From positions 202,093 to 266,092 of the forward strand of contig NZ_FMBW01000064.1 of the NCBI RefSeq assembly GCF_900091725.1: DNA of 64,000 nt, given 5' to 3'. Each line of letters begins with the position of its first letter. Position 1 is the stretch's first letter. Shown piece by piece: positions 28,636 through 39,139 of the stretch. The notes under the pieces were generated by a model, which did not search any database, was not told the origin of the DNA, and saw nothing but the letters and a program-made list of their open reading frames with translations. The DNA is from Streptomyces sp. DvalAA-43 (GTDB lineage Bacteria; Actinomycetota; Actinomycetes; Streptomycetales; Streptomycetaceae). The position numbers were made by a program, and so were the translations under genes.

Positions 28636-29421
28636 ATGACCGACACCACCGCTGTCTGCCGCCGCCTGGTCGGCCGCACCGCCGTAGTCACCGGAGCCGG
28701 AAGCGGCATCGGCCTCGCCACCGTCCGGCGTCTGGCCGCCGAGGGCGCGCACGTGGTCTGCGCCGATGTCGACGAGGCGAGCGGCAAGGCCGCCGCCGAG
28801 GAGGTCGACGGCCTCTTCGTACGGACCGACGTCACCGACGCCGAGCAGGTGGAGGCGTTGTTCAAGGCCGCGTTCGACACCTACGGCTCGGTCGACATCG
28901 CCTTCAACAACGCGGGGATCTCGCCGCCCGAGGACGACTCCATCCTGGAGACCGGGCTCGACGCCTGGCGCCGGGTGCAGGAGGTCAATCTCACCTCCGT
29001 CTATCTGTGCTGCAAGGCCGCCATCCCGTACATGCGCCGCCAGGGCAAGGGCTCCATCATCAACACGGCCTCGTTCGTCGCCCGGATGGGCGCCGCCACC
29101 TCGCAGATCTCCTACACCGCCTCCAAGGGCGGCGTGCTGGCCATGTCGCGCGAACTGGGGGTGCAGTTCGCCCGTGAGGGCATCCGGGTCAACGCGCTGT
29201 GCCCAGGGCCGGTCAACACCCCGCTGCTCCAGGAGCTGTTCGCCAAGGACCCGGAGCGGGCCGCGCGCAGGCTGGTCCACATCCCGGTCGGCCGGTTCGC
29301 CGAGCCCACCGAGATGGCCGCCGCCGTGGCCTTCCTGGCCAGCGACGACTCCTCCTTCGTCAACGCCACCGACTTCCTGGTGGACGGCGGCCTCACCGGC
29401 GCCTACGTGACCCCTCTCTAG
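28636..29421 (+). CDS. short-chain dehydrogenase, probable alcohol oxidation step
   Basis: 261-residue classical SDR. Motifs are VVTGAGSGIG (nucleotide binding), CADVDE, NNAGISPPEDD, the catalytic set with Ser in INTASF, Tyr and Lys in SYTASKGG, and PGPVNTP. It ends with VDGGLTGAYVTPL. As the last gene of the operon it could oxidise the hydroxyl of a gamma-glutamyl amino alcohol to the aldehyde used by the ALDH. An oxidase of the PuuB type, needed for diamines, is absent, which supports an amino-alcohol substrate. Confidence 0.9.
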   Translation: MTDTTAVCRRLVGRTAVVTGAGSGIGLATVRRLAAEGAHVVCADVDEASGKAAAEEVDGLFVRTDVTDAEQVEALFKAAFDTYGSVDIAFNNAGISPPEDDSILETGLDAWRRVQEVNLTSVYLCCKAAIPYMRRQGKGSIINTASFVARMGAATSQISYTASKGGVLAMSRELGVQFAREGIRVNALCPGPVNTPLLQELFAKDPERAARRLVHIPVGRFAEPTEMAAAVAFLASDDSSFVNATDFLVDGGLTGAYVTPL

Positions 29422-29427
29422 GCCGTA

Positions 29428-29477
29428 CGCGGGCGGGGGACGGGGGACGCCCTGCCGTCCCCCGTCCCCCGCCCGCG
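29428..29477 (+). terminator. 22-bp stem terminator after SDR operon
   Basis: Perfect 22-bp inverted repeat (29428-29449 with 29456-29477) and a six-base loop, a few bases after the SDR stop and just before the ribosome binding site of the next gene. Confidence 0.9.
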
Positions 29478-29509
29478 ACCACCACCCACACCCCAGGAGT
29501 GATCTCGGC

Positions 29510-30820
<1,311 letters not shown>

Positions 30821-30830
30821 CCCGCCGGGC

Positions 30831-30867
30831 GCGCGGGTGCCGGGGCCGACCGCCCCGGCACCCGCGC
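30831..30867. terminator. bidirectional hairpin between phosphatase and phospholipase genes
   Basis: Perfect 16-bp stem (30831-30846 with 30852-30867), five-base loop, between the two convergent stops. Confidence 0.85.
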
Positions 30868-30875
30868 CCGTGCGC

Positions 30876-32918
30876 TCAGCCGCTGACGCTTGCCCCGCCG
30901 GTCTCGATGTGCCCGGTGTACCGCCGCGACCAGGAGGTGTCGCCGCCGACCGTCACCGTGAAGTCGTACCAGCCGTTGGCCAGCGTCACCGCGTTGAAGT
31001 AGTCCTGCTTGCTGCCGCCCGCTACGACGGTGTACCTCCAGGGTCCGTCGCCTCGGTACTGACCGGAGGTCACGGTGAACGTGACGGCGCTCGCCGAGGT
31101 GTTGGTGAAGGTGAACCAGAGGGCGGGCCTGCCGGTGTCCGGTGCGTTCTCGTAGCGGGCCGCGACCTCGCAGGACTTGCCCGCGGCCTTGGCGTCGCCG
31201 GTGAACCTGCGCAGGAATCTGTTGGGTCCGGCCATGGTGAGGTCGTACTTGCCGTCCCCGTTGCCCGTACCAATGCTGAAGAAGTCCGTGGCGGTGCCGC
31301 CCGCGTCCACGGTGTACTGCCACGGCACCGTCGCGCGGTAGGCGTTGGGGTGCACCGAGAAGTGCGCGGCACGGGTCGCCGGTGCGCCCTTGTTGGTCAT
31401 GGTCAGCCAGATCTTGACCGCTCCCGCGGCACCGAACTCCAGCCGGTCCACATCGCCGCCGGGCTGGTACGGCAGCGCACGGGCGGGCCGGGTGCCGGGC
31501 TCCTGCGCGGGCAGTGCGTTGTCCTGCGGGACGGGGTTGGGCAGGGGGCCGCAGGTGCTCAGCCCGATCACCGAGGTGGCCGGCAGGCCGGACGGCACGC
31601 CGTTCACCGGGTGGGCGAAGTCGAAGACGCCCGTGAGGTCGCCGCTGACCTTGCGCCGCCAGGCGCTGATGTGGGGGCAGACTGCCGGCTTCCCGATGGC
31701 CGCGGTCCAGGTCTCCAGGAAGCGCAGTACGGAGGTGTGGTCGAAGACTTCGGAGGAGACCCAGCCCCCGCGCGTCCAGGGCGACATGACGATCATCGGA
31801 ACCCGGAAGCCGAGGCCGATGGGCACACCGCCGAGGAATTCGCCCTCGGTTCCGGCGGGCGGCGCGGGCGGCGGCACATGGTCGAAGTAGCCGTCGTTCT
31901 CGTCGTAGTTGAGGAAGAGCACCGTGGAGTCGAAGACGTCCTGGTCGGCGGCGAGCGCCCGGTACACCAGATCGACGAAGTGCGCCCCGTCGCCGGGCGG
32001 GGCGTAGGGGTGCTCGCAGAACGCCTGACTGGCGACGACCCAGGACACCTGCGGCAGGGTCCCCGCCACCACGTCCGCCCTGATGGCCGCGGCGATGTCA
32101 TCGGGGGTGGAGCCGCTCACCTTCTTCACCGACGCCATCCCGAGGTCGTGCAGGGGGTCACCGGCCGGGGCGTCCTCGAACTTCCTGAAATAGGCCAGGC
32201 CGTTGTCGCCGTAGTTGTCCTCGGCGTTCTGGTAGACGCGCCACGACACACCGGCCCGTTGGAGCGCCTCGGCGTACGCCTCCCAGGTGAGCCCGGACTC
32301 GTCACCGCCGTCCTTGCTGGACGCGTCCACCTTGCCGCTCCACAGGAAGGTGCGGTTCGGTCCGGTCGCGCTGAGCGCCGAGCTGAAGTAGGCGTCGCAC
32401 ACCGTGTAGTTGTCGGCGAGCGCGTAGTGGAAGGGGATGTCGGAGCGGTCGAGATAGCCGAGTGTGCGGACATTCCCCACGCCCGCCACCCAGTTGTCCA
32501 TCCGGCCCTGGTTCCAGGCCGAGTGCTGCGACGTCCAGCTGTGCGGCAGGTCGCCGCTGCACTGGGCGAGCGTCTCGGGGTCGGCGCCGCCCGCCGCCGG
32601 TGTGGCGCTGAGCTTCCATGGGTGCTGCCGTCCCGTGCCGTTGGGCTGGTCGAAGACGGTACGGCCACCGGCGAGGGTGATCCCGGACCGGTCCGAGAAG
32701 CCGCGTACGCCCTTGAGTCTGCCGAAGTAGTGGTCGAAGCCGCGGTTCTCCTGCATCAGCACCACCACGTGCCGTACGTCCTTGACGGTGCCGGTCGCCG
32801 CCGTCGCGGTCGCCGTCCTCGTCCGGACCGCCGCGCCAGCGGGCTCCGCGGGCAGGGCGGCACCCGCCGCCACGCCCGCGCCGAGCGCCACAAAACCCCT
32901 TCGGGTGATCGGTGTCAT
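30876..32918 (-). CDS. Tat-exported phosphocholine-type phospholipase C
   Basis: 680 residues, bacterial non-haemolytic/haemolytic PLC family (phosphoesterase superfamily). It starts MTPITRRGFVALGAGVAAGAA, a twin-arginine signal. The catalytic domain shows HVVVLMQENRGFDHYFG with the nucleophile region, TVFDQPNGTGR, LDRSDIPFHYALADNYTVCDAYFSS, NYDENDGYFDHVPPP and RVPMIVMSPWTRGGW. Two C-terminal repeats of the PLC C-domain type, WQYTVDAGG and WRYTVVAGG, follow. It would hydrolyse phosphatidylcholine or -ethanolamine outside the cell. A longer frame from 33086 lacks the Tat signal at its start and was rejected. Confidence 0.93.
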   Translation of the reverse strand: MTPITRRGFVALGAGVAAGAALPAEPAGAAVRTRTATATAATGTVKDVRHVVVLMQENRGFDHYFGRLKGVRGFSDRSGITLAGGRTVFDQPNGTGRQHPWKLSATPAAGGADPETLAQCSGDLPHSWTSQHSAWNQGRMDNWVAGVGNVRTLGYLDRSDIPFHYALADNYTVCDAYFSSALSATGPNRTFLWSGKVDASSKDGGDESGLTWEAYAEALQRAGVSWRVYQNAEDNYGDNGLAYFRKFEDAPAGDPLHDLGMASVKKVSGSTPDDIAAAIRADVVAGTLPQVSWVVASQAFCEHPYAPPGDGAHFVDLVYRALAADQDVFDSTVLFLNYDENDGYFDHVPPPAPPAGTEGEFLGGVPIGLGFRVPMIVMSPWTRGGWVSSEVFDHTSVLRFLETWTAAIGKPAVCPHISAWRRKVSGDLTGVFDFAHPVNGVPSGLPATSVIGLSTCGPLPNPVPQDNALPAQEPGTRPARALPYQPGGDVDRLEFGAAGAVKIWLTMTNKGAPATRAAHFSVHPNAYRATVPWQYTVDAGGTATDFFSIGTGNGDGKYDLTMAGPNRFLRRFTGDAKAAGKSCEVAARYENAPDTGRPALWFTFTNTSASAVTFTVTSGQYRGDGPWRYTVVAGGSKQDYFNAVTLANGWYDFTVTVGGDTSWSRRYTGHIETGGASVSG

Positions 32919-33141
32919 CTGCCTGCCTTCGCCGGGTTCGAATGCGTGGACGTGACCTCGAAGCCAGCGTGGCGCGCCGCATGGTCTGGCACCAGACCTT
33001 TGACAGGGGATCGCCTGAGAAATTTCCGATCTGCCCATGATATGCGCTGATCCAAAGGTGCAAATGCATATGTTTGCGAGCTGCATGACAGGGCGGGCCG
33101 TGCACCTCGCGGTGCGGCGTCACCCCGGGCACCTTCGGATG

Positions 33142-33762
33142 TCAGCTGCGCTCCGGCACCGTGCGGTCAGCCACGGCCCTCTCCCCTTCTCCCCGCGCGG
33201 ACGGCCAGTGCTCCAGCAGGAAGTGCAGGGCCTCCACGGACCGCTCCCAGGACGTCCGCACATCGCGGGGCGCACCGAACCCGCCGCTCGCCTCCAGGGC
33301 GCAGTAGCCGTGGAAGGTGCTGCGCAACAGCCGTACCGCGTCCGTGAGATCGGGCTCGGCCAGGCCGTAGGCGCGCAGCATCGCACCCGTGGTCTCGATG
33401 GTGCGGTGGTACGCGGACGACCGGGCGACGATCTCGGGAGCGACCCGCATCTGCGTCGCCTCGTACCGTCCGGGCCGCTCCAGCGCGAAGGTCCGGTAGG
33501 CGTCGGCGAACGCGACCAGGGCGTCCTTCCCGGCCCGGCCCGCCACGGCGACACCGATCCGGTCGATGAACTCCCCCGCGGCCAGCAGCGCGACCCGGGT
33601 CCGCAGGTCCTGCAGATTTCTGACGTGCGAATAGAGGCTGGCGTCCTTGACCCCGAAGCCGCGGGCCAGCGCGGAGATCGTGACCTTGTCGAAGCCGATG
33701 GAATCGGCCAGATCGGCTGCCGCCCCCACCACGCGTTCGGTCGTGAGCCCCGCGCGCGCCAT
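33142..33762 (-). CDS. TetR-family regulator with WHG-type C-terminal domain
   Basis: 206 residues. HTH at about residues 8-50 (TTERVVGAAADLADSIGFDKVTISALARGFGVKDASLYSHVRN), with the helix-turn-helix in the usual TetR place. The ligand domain contains RSTFHGYCALEASGGFG, a WHG/TetR_C_33-like pattern. GGAGG lies six bases before ATG 33762. A 6-bp inverted repeat 22 bases upstream is a likely autoregulatory operator that also lies in the promoter region of the divergent 6-phosphogluconate dehydrogenase gene. Confidence 0.92.
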   Translation of the reverse strand: MARAGLTTERVVGAAADLADSIGFDKVTISALARGFGVKDASLYSHVRNLQDLRTRVALLAAGEFIDRIGVAVAGRAGKDALVAFADAYRTFALERPGRYEATQMRVAPEIVARSSAYHRTIETTGAMLRAYGLAEPDLTDAVRLLRSTFHGYCALEASGGFGAPRDVRTSWERSVEALHFLLEHWPSARGEGERAVADRTVPERS

Positions 33763-33783
33763 CCGCCACCTCCACCGGAATAC

Positions 33784-33800
33784 ACCTAGGATATCTAGGT
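33784..33800. promoter_or_regulatory. candidate TetR operator
   Basis: ACCTAG and CTAGGT arms around GATAT, between the TetR start and gnd. A TAATAT sequence at 33809-33814 next to it could be the -10 of the rightward promoter. Confidence 0.6.
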
Positions 33801-33933
33801 TTTTCCCTAATATACACAGGCACGTCCATCCGGACGATACCGAACAGGCCGTTCCCGTGCCCCGTATCCATACTGAAGATTCCGGCATTGCTGAAGGTCC
33901 AGGCATCCCCGAGACAGATTGCAGAGCACACAC

Positions 33934-35376
33934 ATGAGCGGCACCGCGCAGATCGGCGTCACGGGGCTCGCGGTCATGGGCCGCAACCTCGCGCGCAACT
34001 TCGCCCGGCACGGATTCACGGTCGCGGTGCACAACCGGACCGTCGCCAGGACCGATTCCCTGGTGAGGGAGTTCGGCGACGAGGGCTCCTTCGTGCCCGC
34101 GCGCACGCCGGAGGAGTTCGTCGCGGCACTGGAACGTCCGCGCAGGCTCGTCATCATGGTGAAGGCGGGCGATCCCACCGATGCCGTGATCCATGAGTTC
34201 GCCCCGCTCCTCGAAGAGGGCGATGTCATCATCGACGGCGGCAACGCGCACTTCGAGGACACCCGCAGACGGGAGAAGGACCTGCGCGAGCGCGGGATCC
34301 ACTTCGTCGGTGTCGGCATCTCGGGCGGCGAGGAGGGCGCGCTGAACGGGCCGAGCATCATGCCGGGCGGTTCGGCCGAGTCCTATGTGTCGCTGGGGCC
34401 CCTGCTGGAGCGGATCGCCGCGAAGGCGAAGGACGGCACCCCGTGCACCACGCACATCGGCCCCGACGGGGCCGGGCACTTCGTGAAGATGGTCCACAAC
34501 GGCATCGAGTACGCGGACATGCAGCTGATCGCGGAGGCGTACGACCTGCTGCGCGCCGTGGCGGGCTACTCCCCCGCGAAGATCGCCGAGACCTTCCGCA
34601 GCTGGAACACCGGCCGTCTCGACTCGTATCTGATCGAGATCACGGCGGAGGTCCTCGCCCACACCGACGCGGCCACCGGGAAGCCCTTCGTCGACATCGT
34701 GCAGGACCGGGCTGAGCAGAAGGGCACGGGCCGCTGGACGGTGCAGATCGCCCTGGATCTGGGGGTGCCGGTCTCGGGCATCGCCGAAGCCGTCTTCGCC
34801 CGTTCGCTGTCCGGGCACGCCGATCTGCGCGAGGCCGCGCGGGACCTGCCGGGTCCGTCGACCACCCCGCTCGGCGAGGAGGCGGCCGCGGCCTTCGCCG
34901 ACCGGGTGGAGCAGGCGCTGTACGCGTCCAAGATCGTCTCGTACACGCAGGGGTTCCACCAGATCCGGGCGGGCAGCGCGGCGTACGACTGGGACATCGA
35001 TCTCGGCGCGGTGGCGGCGATCTGGCGGGCCGGCTGCATCATCCGGGCCGCGTTCCTGGACCGGATCCGGGCGGCCTACGACGCCCGTCCCGACCTGCTG
35101 AGCCTGCTCTCGGACCGGCAGTTCGCCGAGGAGATCGGCGCGGCCCAGGACGACTGGCGCGCGGTGGTCGCCGAAGCGGTGCGGCAGGGCGTGCCGACGC
35201 CGGGGTTCGCCGCCGCGCTGGCGTACTACGACGGCCTGCGCGCCGACCGGCTGCCCGCGGCGCTCACCCAGGGGCAGCGCGACTTCTTCGGCGCCCACAC
35301 CTATCGCCGTACGGACCGCGAGGGCTCCTTCCACACGCTCTGGGGCGGTGACCGGTCGGAAGTCGCGGCGGGCTGA
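33934..35376 (+). CDS. gnd: 6-phosphogluconate dehydrogenase (decarboxylating)
   Basis: 480 residues, the long (NADP-type) form of the pentose phosphate pathway enzyme that converts 6-phosphogluconate to ribulose 5-phosphate. Motifs are the nucleotide loop GLAVMGRNLARNFA, VHNRT, VGISGGEEGALNGPSIMPGG, the substrate/catalytic GHFVKMVHNGIEYADMQLIAEAY, and RDFFGAHTYRR near the end. ATG 33934 gives the normal N-terminus; a TTG five codons earlier is unlikely. Divergent from TetR. Confidence 0.96.
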   Translation: MSGTAQIGVTGLAVMGRNLARNFARHGFTVAVHNRTVARTDSLVREFGDEGSFVPARTPEEFVAALERPRRLVIMVKAGDPTDAVIHEFAPLLEEGDVIIDGGNAHFEDTRRREKDLRERGIHFVGVGISGGEEGALNGPSIMPGGSAESYVSLGPLLERIAAKAKDGTPCTTHIGPDGAGHFVKMVHNGIEYADMQLIAEAYDLLRAVAGYSPAKIAETFRSWNTGRLDSYLIEITAEVLAHTDAATGKPFVDIVQDRAEQKGTGRWTVQIALDLGVPVSGIAEAVFARSLSGHADLREAARDLPGPSTTPLGEEAAAAFADRVEQALYASKIVSYTQGFHQIRAGSAAYDWDIDLGAVAAIWRAGCIIRAAFLDRIRAAYDARPDLLSLLSDRQFAEEIGAAQDDWRAVVAEAVRQGVPTPGFAAALAYYDGLRADRLPAALTQGQRDFFGAHTYRRTDREGSFHTLWGGDRSEVAAG

Positions 35377-35588
35377 CGCCGGAGGGGCACCGTGGCCGAT
35401 CCGGGCAGGGCGGTGCGCTCCCCGTCCTCGGCAGGCGGGGCGAGGTACCGTCGTCGTGGTCGCCCGGCCGGGCGACCCGGGGTGCGGCGGAGTCCTGCCT
35501 GTGCGTTAGTAGCAGCAGGCCCCTTGTCGTCGCCCCCGTCGCGAACCTGTCGCCCTTGCCCGCCCTTGCCGTACCAGGGAGCCCACGC

Positions 35589-36674
35589 ATGCCCGACGCC
35601 ACCCCGGACACCACCCCGGAGCCGGCCGCGCCCCAGCCCGTCGTCGCGCCGCTGACCAGCGCCGCGCTGATCCTGGTCGCCACGATCGAGCCCGGCGGCG
35701 AGTCCGCCGTGCGCGAGGTGCTGCCGGATCTCGCGGCGTTCGCCCGCTCCATCGGCTTCCGGTACCCCGAGGCAGGCCTGGTCTGTGTGACCGGCTTCGG
35801 ATCCGGAGCCTGGGACCGGCTGTTCGCCGGCCCGAGGCCGGACCGGCTCCACCCGTTCCAGGAGTTGCACGGCGCCCGGCACCACGCCCCCGCCACCCCG
35901 GGTGATCTGCTGTTCCACATCCGGGCCGAACGGATGGACGTCTGTTTCGCCTGGGCCGGCCGCCTGCTCGACCGGCTCGGCGGAGCGGTGACGGTCGTCG
36001 ACGAGACGCAGGGATTCCGTTACTTCGACCACCGGGATCTGCTCGGCTTCGTCGACGGCACGGAGAACCCGGTGGGGGCGGACGCGGAGTCGGCGGCCCT
36101 GGTCGGCGCCGAGGATCCCGCGTTCGCGGGCGGCAGTTACGTCGTCGTGCAGAAGTATCTCCACGACCTCGCCGCCTGGAACGCGCTGAGCACGGAGGAG
36201 CAGGAGCGGGTCATCGGCCGCACCAAGCTCGACGACATCGAGTTCGCCGACGACGTCAAGCCCGCCGACTCCCACATCGCCCTCAACACGATCACCGACC
36301 CGGACGGCACGGAGCGCGACATCCTGCGCGCCAACATGCCGTTCGGCAGCTTCGGGCAGGGCGAGTTCGGCACGTACTTCATCGGTTACGCCGCCGATCC
36401 CGAGGTGACCGAGCAGATGCTCCGCAATATGTTCCTCGGCAGTCCGCCCGCCACGCACGACCGCATTCTCGACTTCTCGACCGCGGTCACCGGCACGCTC
36501 TTCTACGCCCCCAGCGCCGACTTCCTCGACGCCCCGCCGCCCTCGCCCTCGTCGGCCGGGGCCGAGGCCCTGCCGGAGCCCGCGTCCGCGCCGGTGACGG
36601 CGAAGGCCCCGGACCCGGCCCGCCCGGCCGAGGGTTCGCTGCACATCGGCAGCCTGCAAGAAAGCGCCCAGTGA
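35589..36674 (+). CDS. DyP-type haem peroxidase with encapsulin cargo-loading tail
   Basis: 361-residue dye-decolourising peroxidase. The distal motif FVDGTENP, the haem-ligand region DSHIAL, and the late signature RANMPFGSFGQGEFGTYFIGYA are clear. After the catalytic domain (to about residue 310) comes an Ala/Pro linker and a C-terminal EGSLHIGSLQESAQ, which matches the LxIGSL-type cargo-loading peptide known from encapsulin-packaged DyPs. The stop overlaps the encapsulin start by one base, so enzyme and shell are made together. Packaging is thus strongly predicted. Confidence 0.95.
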   Translation: MPDATPDTTPEPAAPQPVVAPLTSAALILVATIEPGGESAVREVLPDLAAFARSIGFRYPEAGLVCVTGFGSGAWDRLFAGPRPDRLHPFQELHGARHHAPATPGDLLFHIRAERMDVCFAWAGRLLDRLGGAVTVVDETQGFRYFDHRDLLGFVDGTENPVGADAESAALVGAEDPAFAGGSYVVVQKYLHDLAAWNALSTEEQERVIGRTKLDDIEFADDVKPADSHIALNTITDPDGTERDILRANMPFGSFGQGEFGTYFIGYAADPEVTEQMLRNMFLGSPPATHDRILDFSTAVTGTLFYAPSADFLDAPPPSPSSAGAEALPEPASAPVTAKAPDPARPAEGSLHIGSLQESAQ

Positions 36675-37471
36675 TGAACAACCTCCACCGCGAACTCGCC
36701 CCAGTCACCGAAGCCGCCTGGAACCAGATCGAAGAAGAGGCCCGGCGCACCTTCAGCCGCCATGTGGCGGGCCGCCGGGTCGTCGATGTGACCGACCCGT
36801 CCGGCCCCGGGCTGGCGGCCATCGGCGACGGCCATCTGCGCGACATCGACCCGCCCGCTCCGGACGTCATCGCCCGCGCCCGCACCTCGGTGCCGGTCAT
36901 CGAGTGGCGGGTGCCGTTCACGGTGACCCGGTCGGCCGTGGACGACGTCGAGCGCGGCTCGGACGACAGCGACTGGCAGCCCGTCAAGGACGCGGCCCGC
37001 ACCTGTGCGTTCGCGGAGGACATGGCGATCATCGACGGGTACGCCTCGGCCGGGATCACCGGGCTCCGGGACGGCTCCTCGCACAGGCCGCTGACGCTGC
37101 CCGCGGATGCCCGCGACTACCCGACCACCGTCAGCCAGGCACTGACCCAGCTACGGCTGGCCGGAGTCGACGGCCCGTACCGGCTGCTCCTCGGCGCCGA
37201 CGCCTTCACCGAGGCCACCGAGACCTCCGACCACGGGTACCCGGTGGCCACCCATCTGGCCCGGCTGCTCGACGACCAGATCCTGTGGGCGCCCGCCGTC
37301 ACGGGCGGTGTGCTGCTGTCCACCCGTGGCGGCGACTTCGAGCTGTGCCTCGGCCAGGACCTCTCCATCGGCTACCAGGACCATGACGCGACCGGCATCC
37401 GGCTCTACTTCCATCAGGCCTTCACCTTCCGGATGCTGACGCCCGAGGCCGTGGTCCCGATCATCGCCTGA
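36674..37471 (+). CDS. encapsulin shell protein, family 1 (linocin M18-like)
   Basis: 265 residues, HK97-fold protein forming icosahedral nanocompartments. Features are MNNLHRELAPVTEAAWNQIEEEA (cargo-binding N-terminal helix), VIEWRVPFTVTR, and FCLGQDLSIGYQDHD-like C-terminal E-loop/A-domain region with FHQAFTFRMLTPEAV. Start ATG 36674 overlaps the DyP stop in TGATG; a GTG one codon earlier is also possible. The partner cargo is the DyP peroxidase encoded immediately before. Likely role: containment of peroxidase chemistry under oxidative stress. Confidence 0.95.
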   Translation: MNNLHRELAPVTEAAWNQIEEEARRTFSRHVAGRRVVDVTDPSGPGLAAIGDGHLRDIDPPAPDVIARARTSVPVIEWRVPFTVTRSAVDDVERGSDDSDWQPVKDAARTCAFAEDMAIIDGYASAGITGLRDGSSHRPLTLPADARDYPTTVSQALTQLRLAGVDGPYRLLLGADAFTEATETSDHGYPVATHLARLLDDQILWAPAVTGGVLLSTRGGDFELCLGQDLSIGYQDHDATGIRLYFHQAFTFRMLTPEAVVPIIA

Positions 37472-37525
37472 GAGCCTGTCGGGTGACCGCGTCCGTCATC
37501 CGGTCCGAGGTCACCCGACAGGCTC
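37472..37525. terminator. 17-bp stem terminator after encapsulin
   Basis: Perfect 17-bp inverted repeat (37472-37488 with 37509-37525) and a 20-base loop, starting right after the encapsulin stop and lying before the convergent M64 gene end. Confidence 0.9.
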
Positions 37526-37532
37526 CGAGGCG

Positions 37533-38936
37533 CTACCTCCGGTGCCCGGTCGCCCTGACGCTCCAGGTCAGGCTGTCGGTGGCCAGGGCGCGCACGGCGG
37601 GGTCGTGGATGGCGTCCGTACGGTCCACGGCCTCGGCGGTCACCTTGTGGCCGCGGCCGTCCGGGCGTACGCCCAGCGATGCGGGGGTGACGGAGGTGCG
37701 TCCCCGGGCGAAGACCTTCTCCACTCCGTCCACGTACCAGCGCAGATCGATCCTGGCGAGACCGGTGGCGGCGCCGGGCCGGTGGGGGCGGTGCCCGGCG
37801 GTCCCCAGGTCCGCGGGCTTCACGGCGATGCGCCGGCCCGGTCCGACGGCGGTGCCGGTGTCGACGGCGCTGCTCAGTGCGTTGCCCGCGCGGTAGAACC
37901 CGGCGATCATCGCCTCCCGGCCCGGCAGGTTGAACTCGGTGTTGCTCAGCTCCCGCATGATCGACGAGTCGGTGGGGCGGTAGAGCCCGAGCGGGTAGTA
38001 GGCGCTGCCCTCGTACGCACCGACCGAGCCGCCCGCCGGGTCGGTCTGCCCGAGCCAGCGGTACCACTTGGCGCGCTTCTCGGTGAGCTGCGCTGGCGTG
38101 TAGGTGGTGGAGTTGATCCCGCCCGGTTCGCCGCCGGTCCAGGTCCCGTACTCGTCGTAGGTGTACTCGTCGTCCAGCAGGCCCACCGAATGCCCTATCT
38201 CGTGGGCGGCTATCAGGCTGGACGAGGGGTGGTCGGAGGAGAGGGTGGAGACGCCGTTGAAGGGGTGGCCCTCGGCCTGGAGTCCGGAGTAGCCCGCGCC
38301 GCCGTACTTGGTGGAGTTGGCGATGACGACCACGAGGTCGGCGGCGGGTGCCTCGGCGGCGTACGCGGCCACCTTGTCGATGTCGGCGCAGATCAGCCGC
38401 TCGATGTCGGAGCACCAGAAGTAGCTGCCGAGCGCGGTGTCCTTGACGGTGTCCGGACCGGGGTCGCCGCTGATGCCGGAGTCGTGGGAGACCGCGTCGA
38501 CGGTCCACACGTTGAACAGGCCCTGGTAGCTCTTGTAGGGCTCCAGAGCGGTGATGTCGGCCCATTTGGCGGTGGCGTCCGCGTGGAAGTCGTCCTGCTG
38601 GTCCGCCGTGTAGCCGTCGCCGATGATCACGACGTCAAGGCGGTCGTCGGACGGGCCGGTCACCGCCTGTTCGCCCACCGTGCCGTCGACGGCGGCCTCG
38701 GCCGCGCTCAGTGCGGCGGCCGCGCCCTTCCGGGCGGGGGCGGCGGCCGGGACCTCGACGGTCCGGCCCGAGCCGCCCGGATCGGGGAAGTACTCGGCCG
38801 CGACACGATGGCCCGGATCGGTTCCCGCGGGGGCGGCCGACGCCGGTGCGGTGGTGGCGGTCGCCGCCAGGAGACCGGCGAGGGCGAGCCCCGCCGTGAC
38901 TCCTGCCGTTCGGCGCGTGCGCGGGCGTATGCGCAT
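37533..38936 (-). CDS. secreted M64-family metallopeptidase
   Basis: 467 residues. Signal peptide at 1-36 (TAGVTAGLALAGLLAATATT, then ASA). The peptidase domain has LDVVIIGDGYTADQQDDFHADA and the zinc motif HEIGHSVGLLDDEY, where the third ligand aspartate follows in HExxHxxxxxD, as in family M64 (IgA-peptidase type). AAGGAG six bases before ATG 38936 fixes the start; a TTG two codons earlier is rejected. The C-terminal ~130 residues resemble an Ig-like domain (LARIDLRWYVDGVEKVF). Confidence 0.93.
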   Translation of the reverse strand: MRIRPRTRRTAGVTAGLALAGLLAATATTAPASAAPAGTDPGHRVAAEYFPDPGGSGRTVEVPAAAPARKGAAAALSAAEAAVDGTVGEQAVTGPSDDRLDVVIIGDGYTADQQDDFHADATAKWADITALEPYKSYQGLFNVWTVDAVSHDSGISGDPGPDTVKDTALGSYFWCSDIERLICADIDKVAAYAAEAPAADLVVVIANSTKYGGAGYSGLQAEGHPFNGVSTLSSDHPSSSLIAAHEIGHSVGLLDDEYTYDEYGTWTGGEPGGINSTTYTPAQLTEKRAKWYRWLGQTDPAGGSVGAYEGSAYYPLGLYRPTDSSIMRELSNTEFNLPGREAMIAGFYRAGNALSSAVDTGTAVGPGRRIAVKPADLGTAGHRPHRPGAATGLARIDLRWYVDGVEKVFARGRTSVTPASLGVRPDGRGHKVTAEAVDRTDAIHDPAVRALATDSLTWSVRATGHRR

Positions 38937-38992
38937 GGACAACTCCTTCGGGTCCGGGGGGACTTCCAGGGCACGACCAGCGCGTAACCCAT

Positions 38993-39002
38993 GAGTTAAC
39001 TC
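38993..39002. promoter_or_regulatory. palindrome in divergent promoter of M64 and HTH-TPR genes
   Basis: GAGTTAACTC, a 10-bp palindrome in an AT-rich patch with further TTAA sequences (ACTTAA at 39004-39009 and GCTTAAC at 39016-39022). Probable promoter/operator region. Confidence 0.4.
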
Positions 39003-39139
39003 GACTTAATGCGATGCTTAACCTAGAGGTGTGCGGACCGTCGAACAAGGCCCGGACACCGGGTGGCCGACGCCCGTATCCGGGCATTTACGATGCAGGG
39101 ACCGCATTTCGAGGCGGTGCGAGGCGGAAGGGCGGCGCG

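Noticed and set aside
33064..33086. Start of the phospholipase C gene at 33086
   Set aside because: The extra N-terminus lacks a Tat signal and the true signal begins at 32918.
32919..33141. PHO box before the phospholipase C gene
   Set aside because: An AT-rich region is present but no paired GTTCACC-type repeats were identified.
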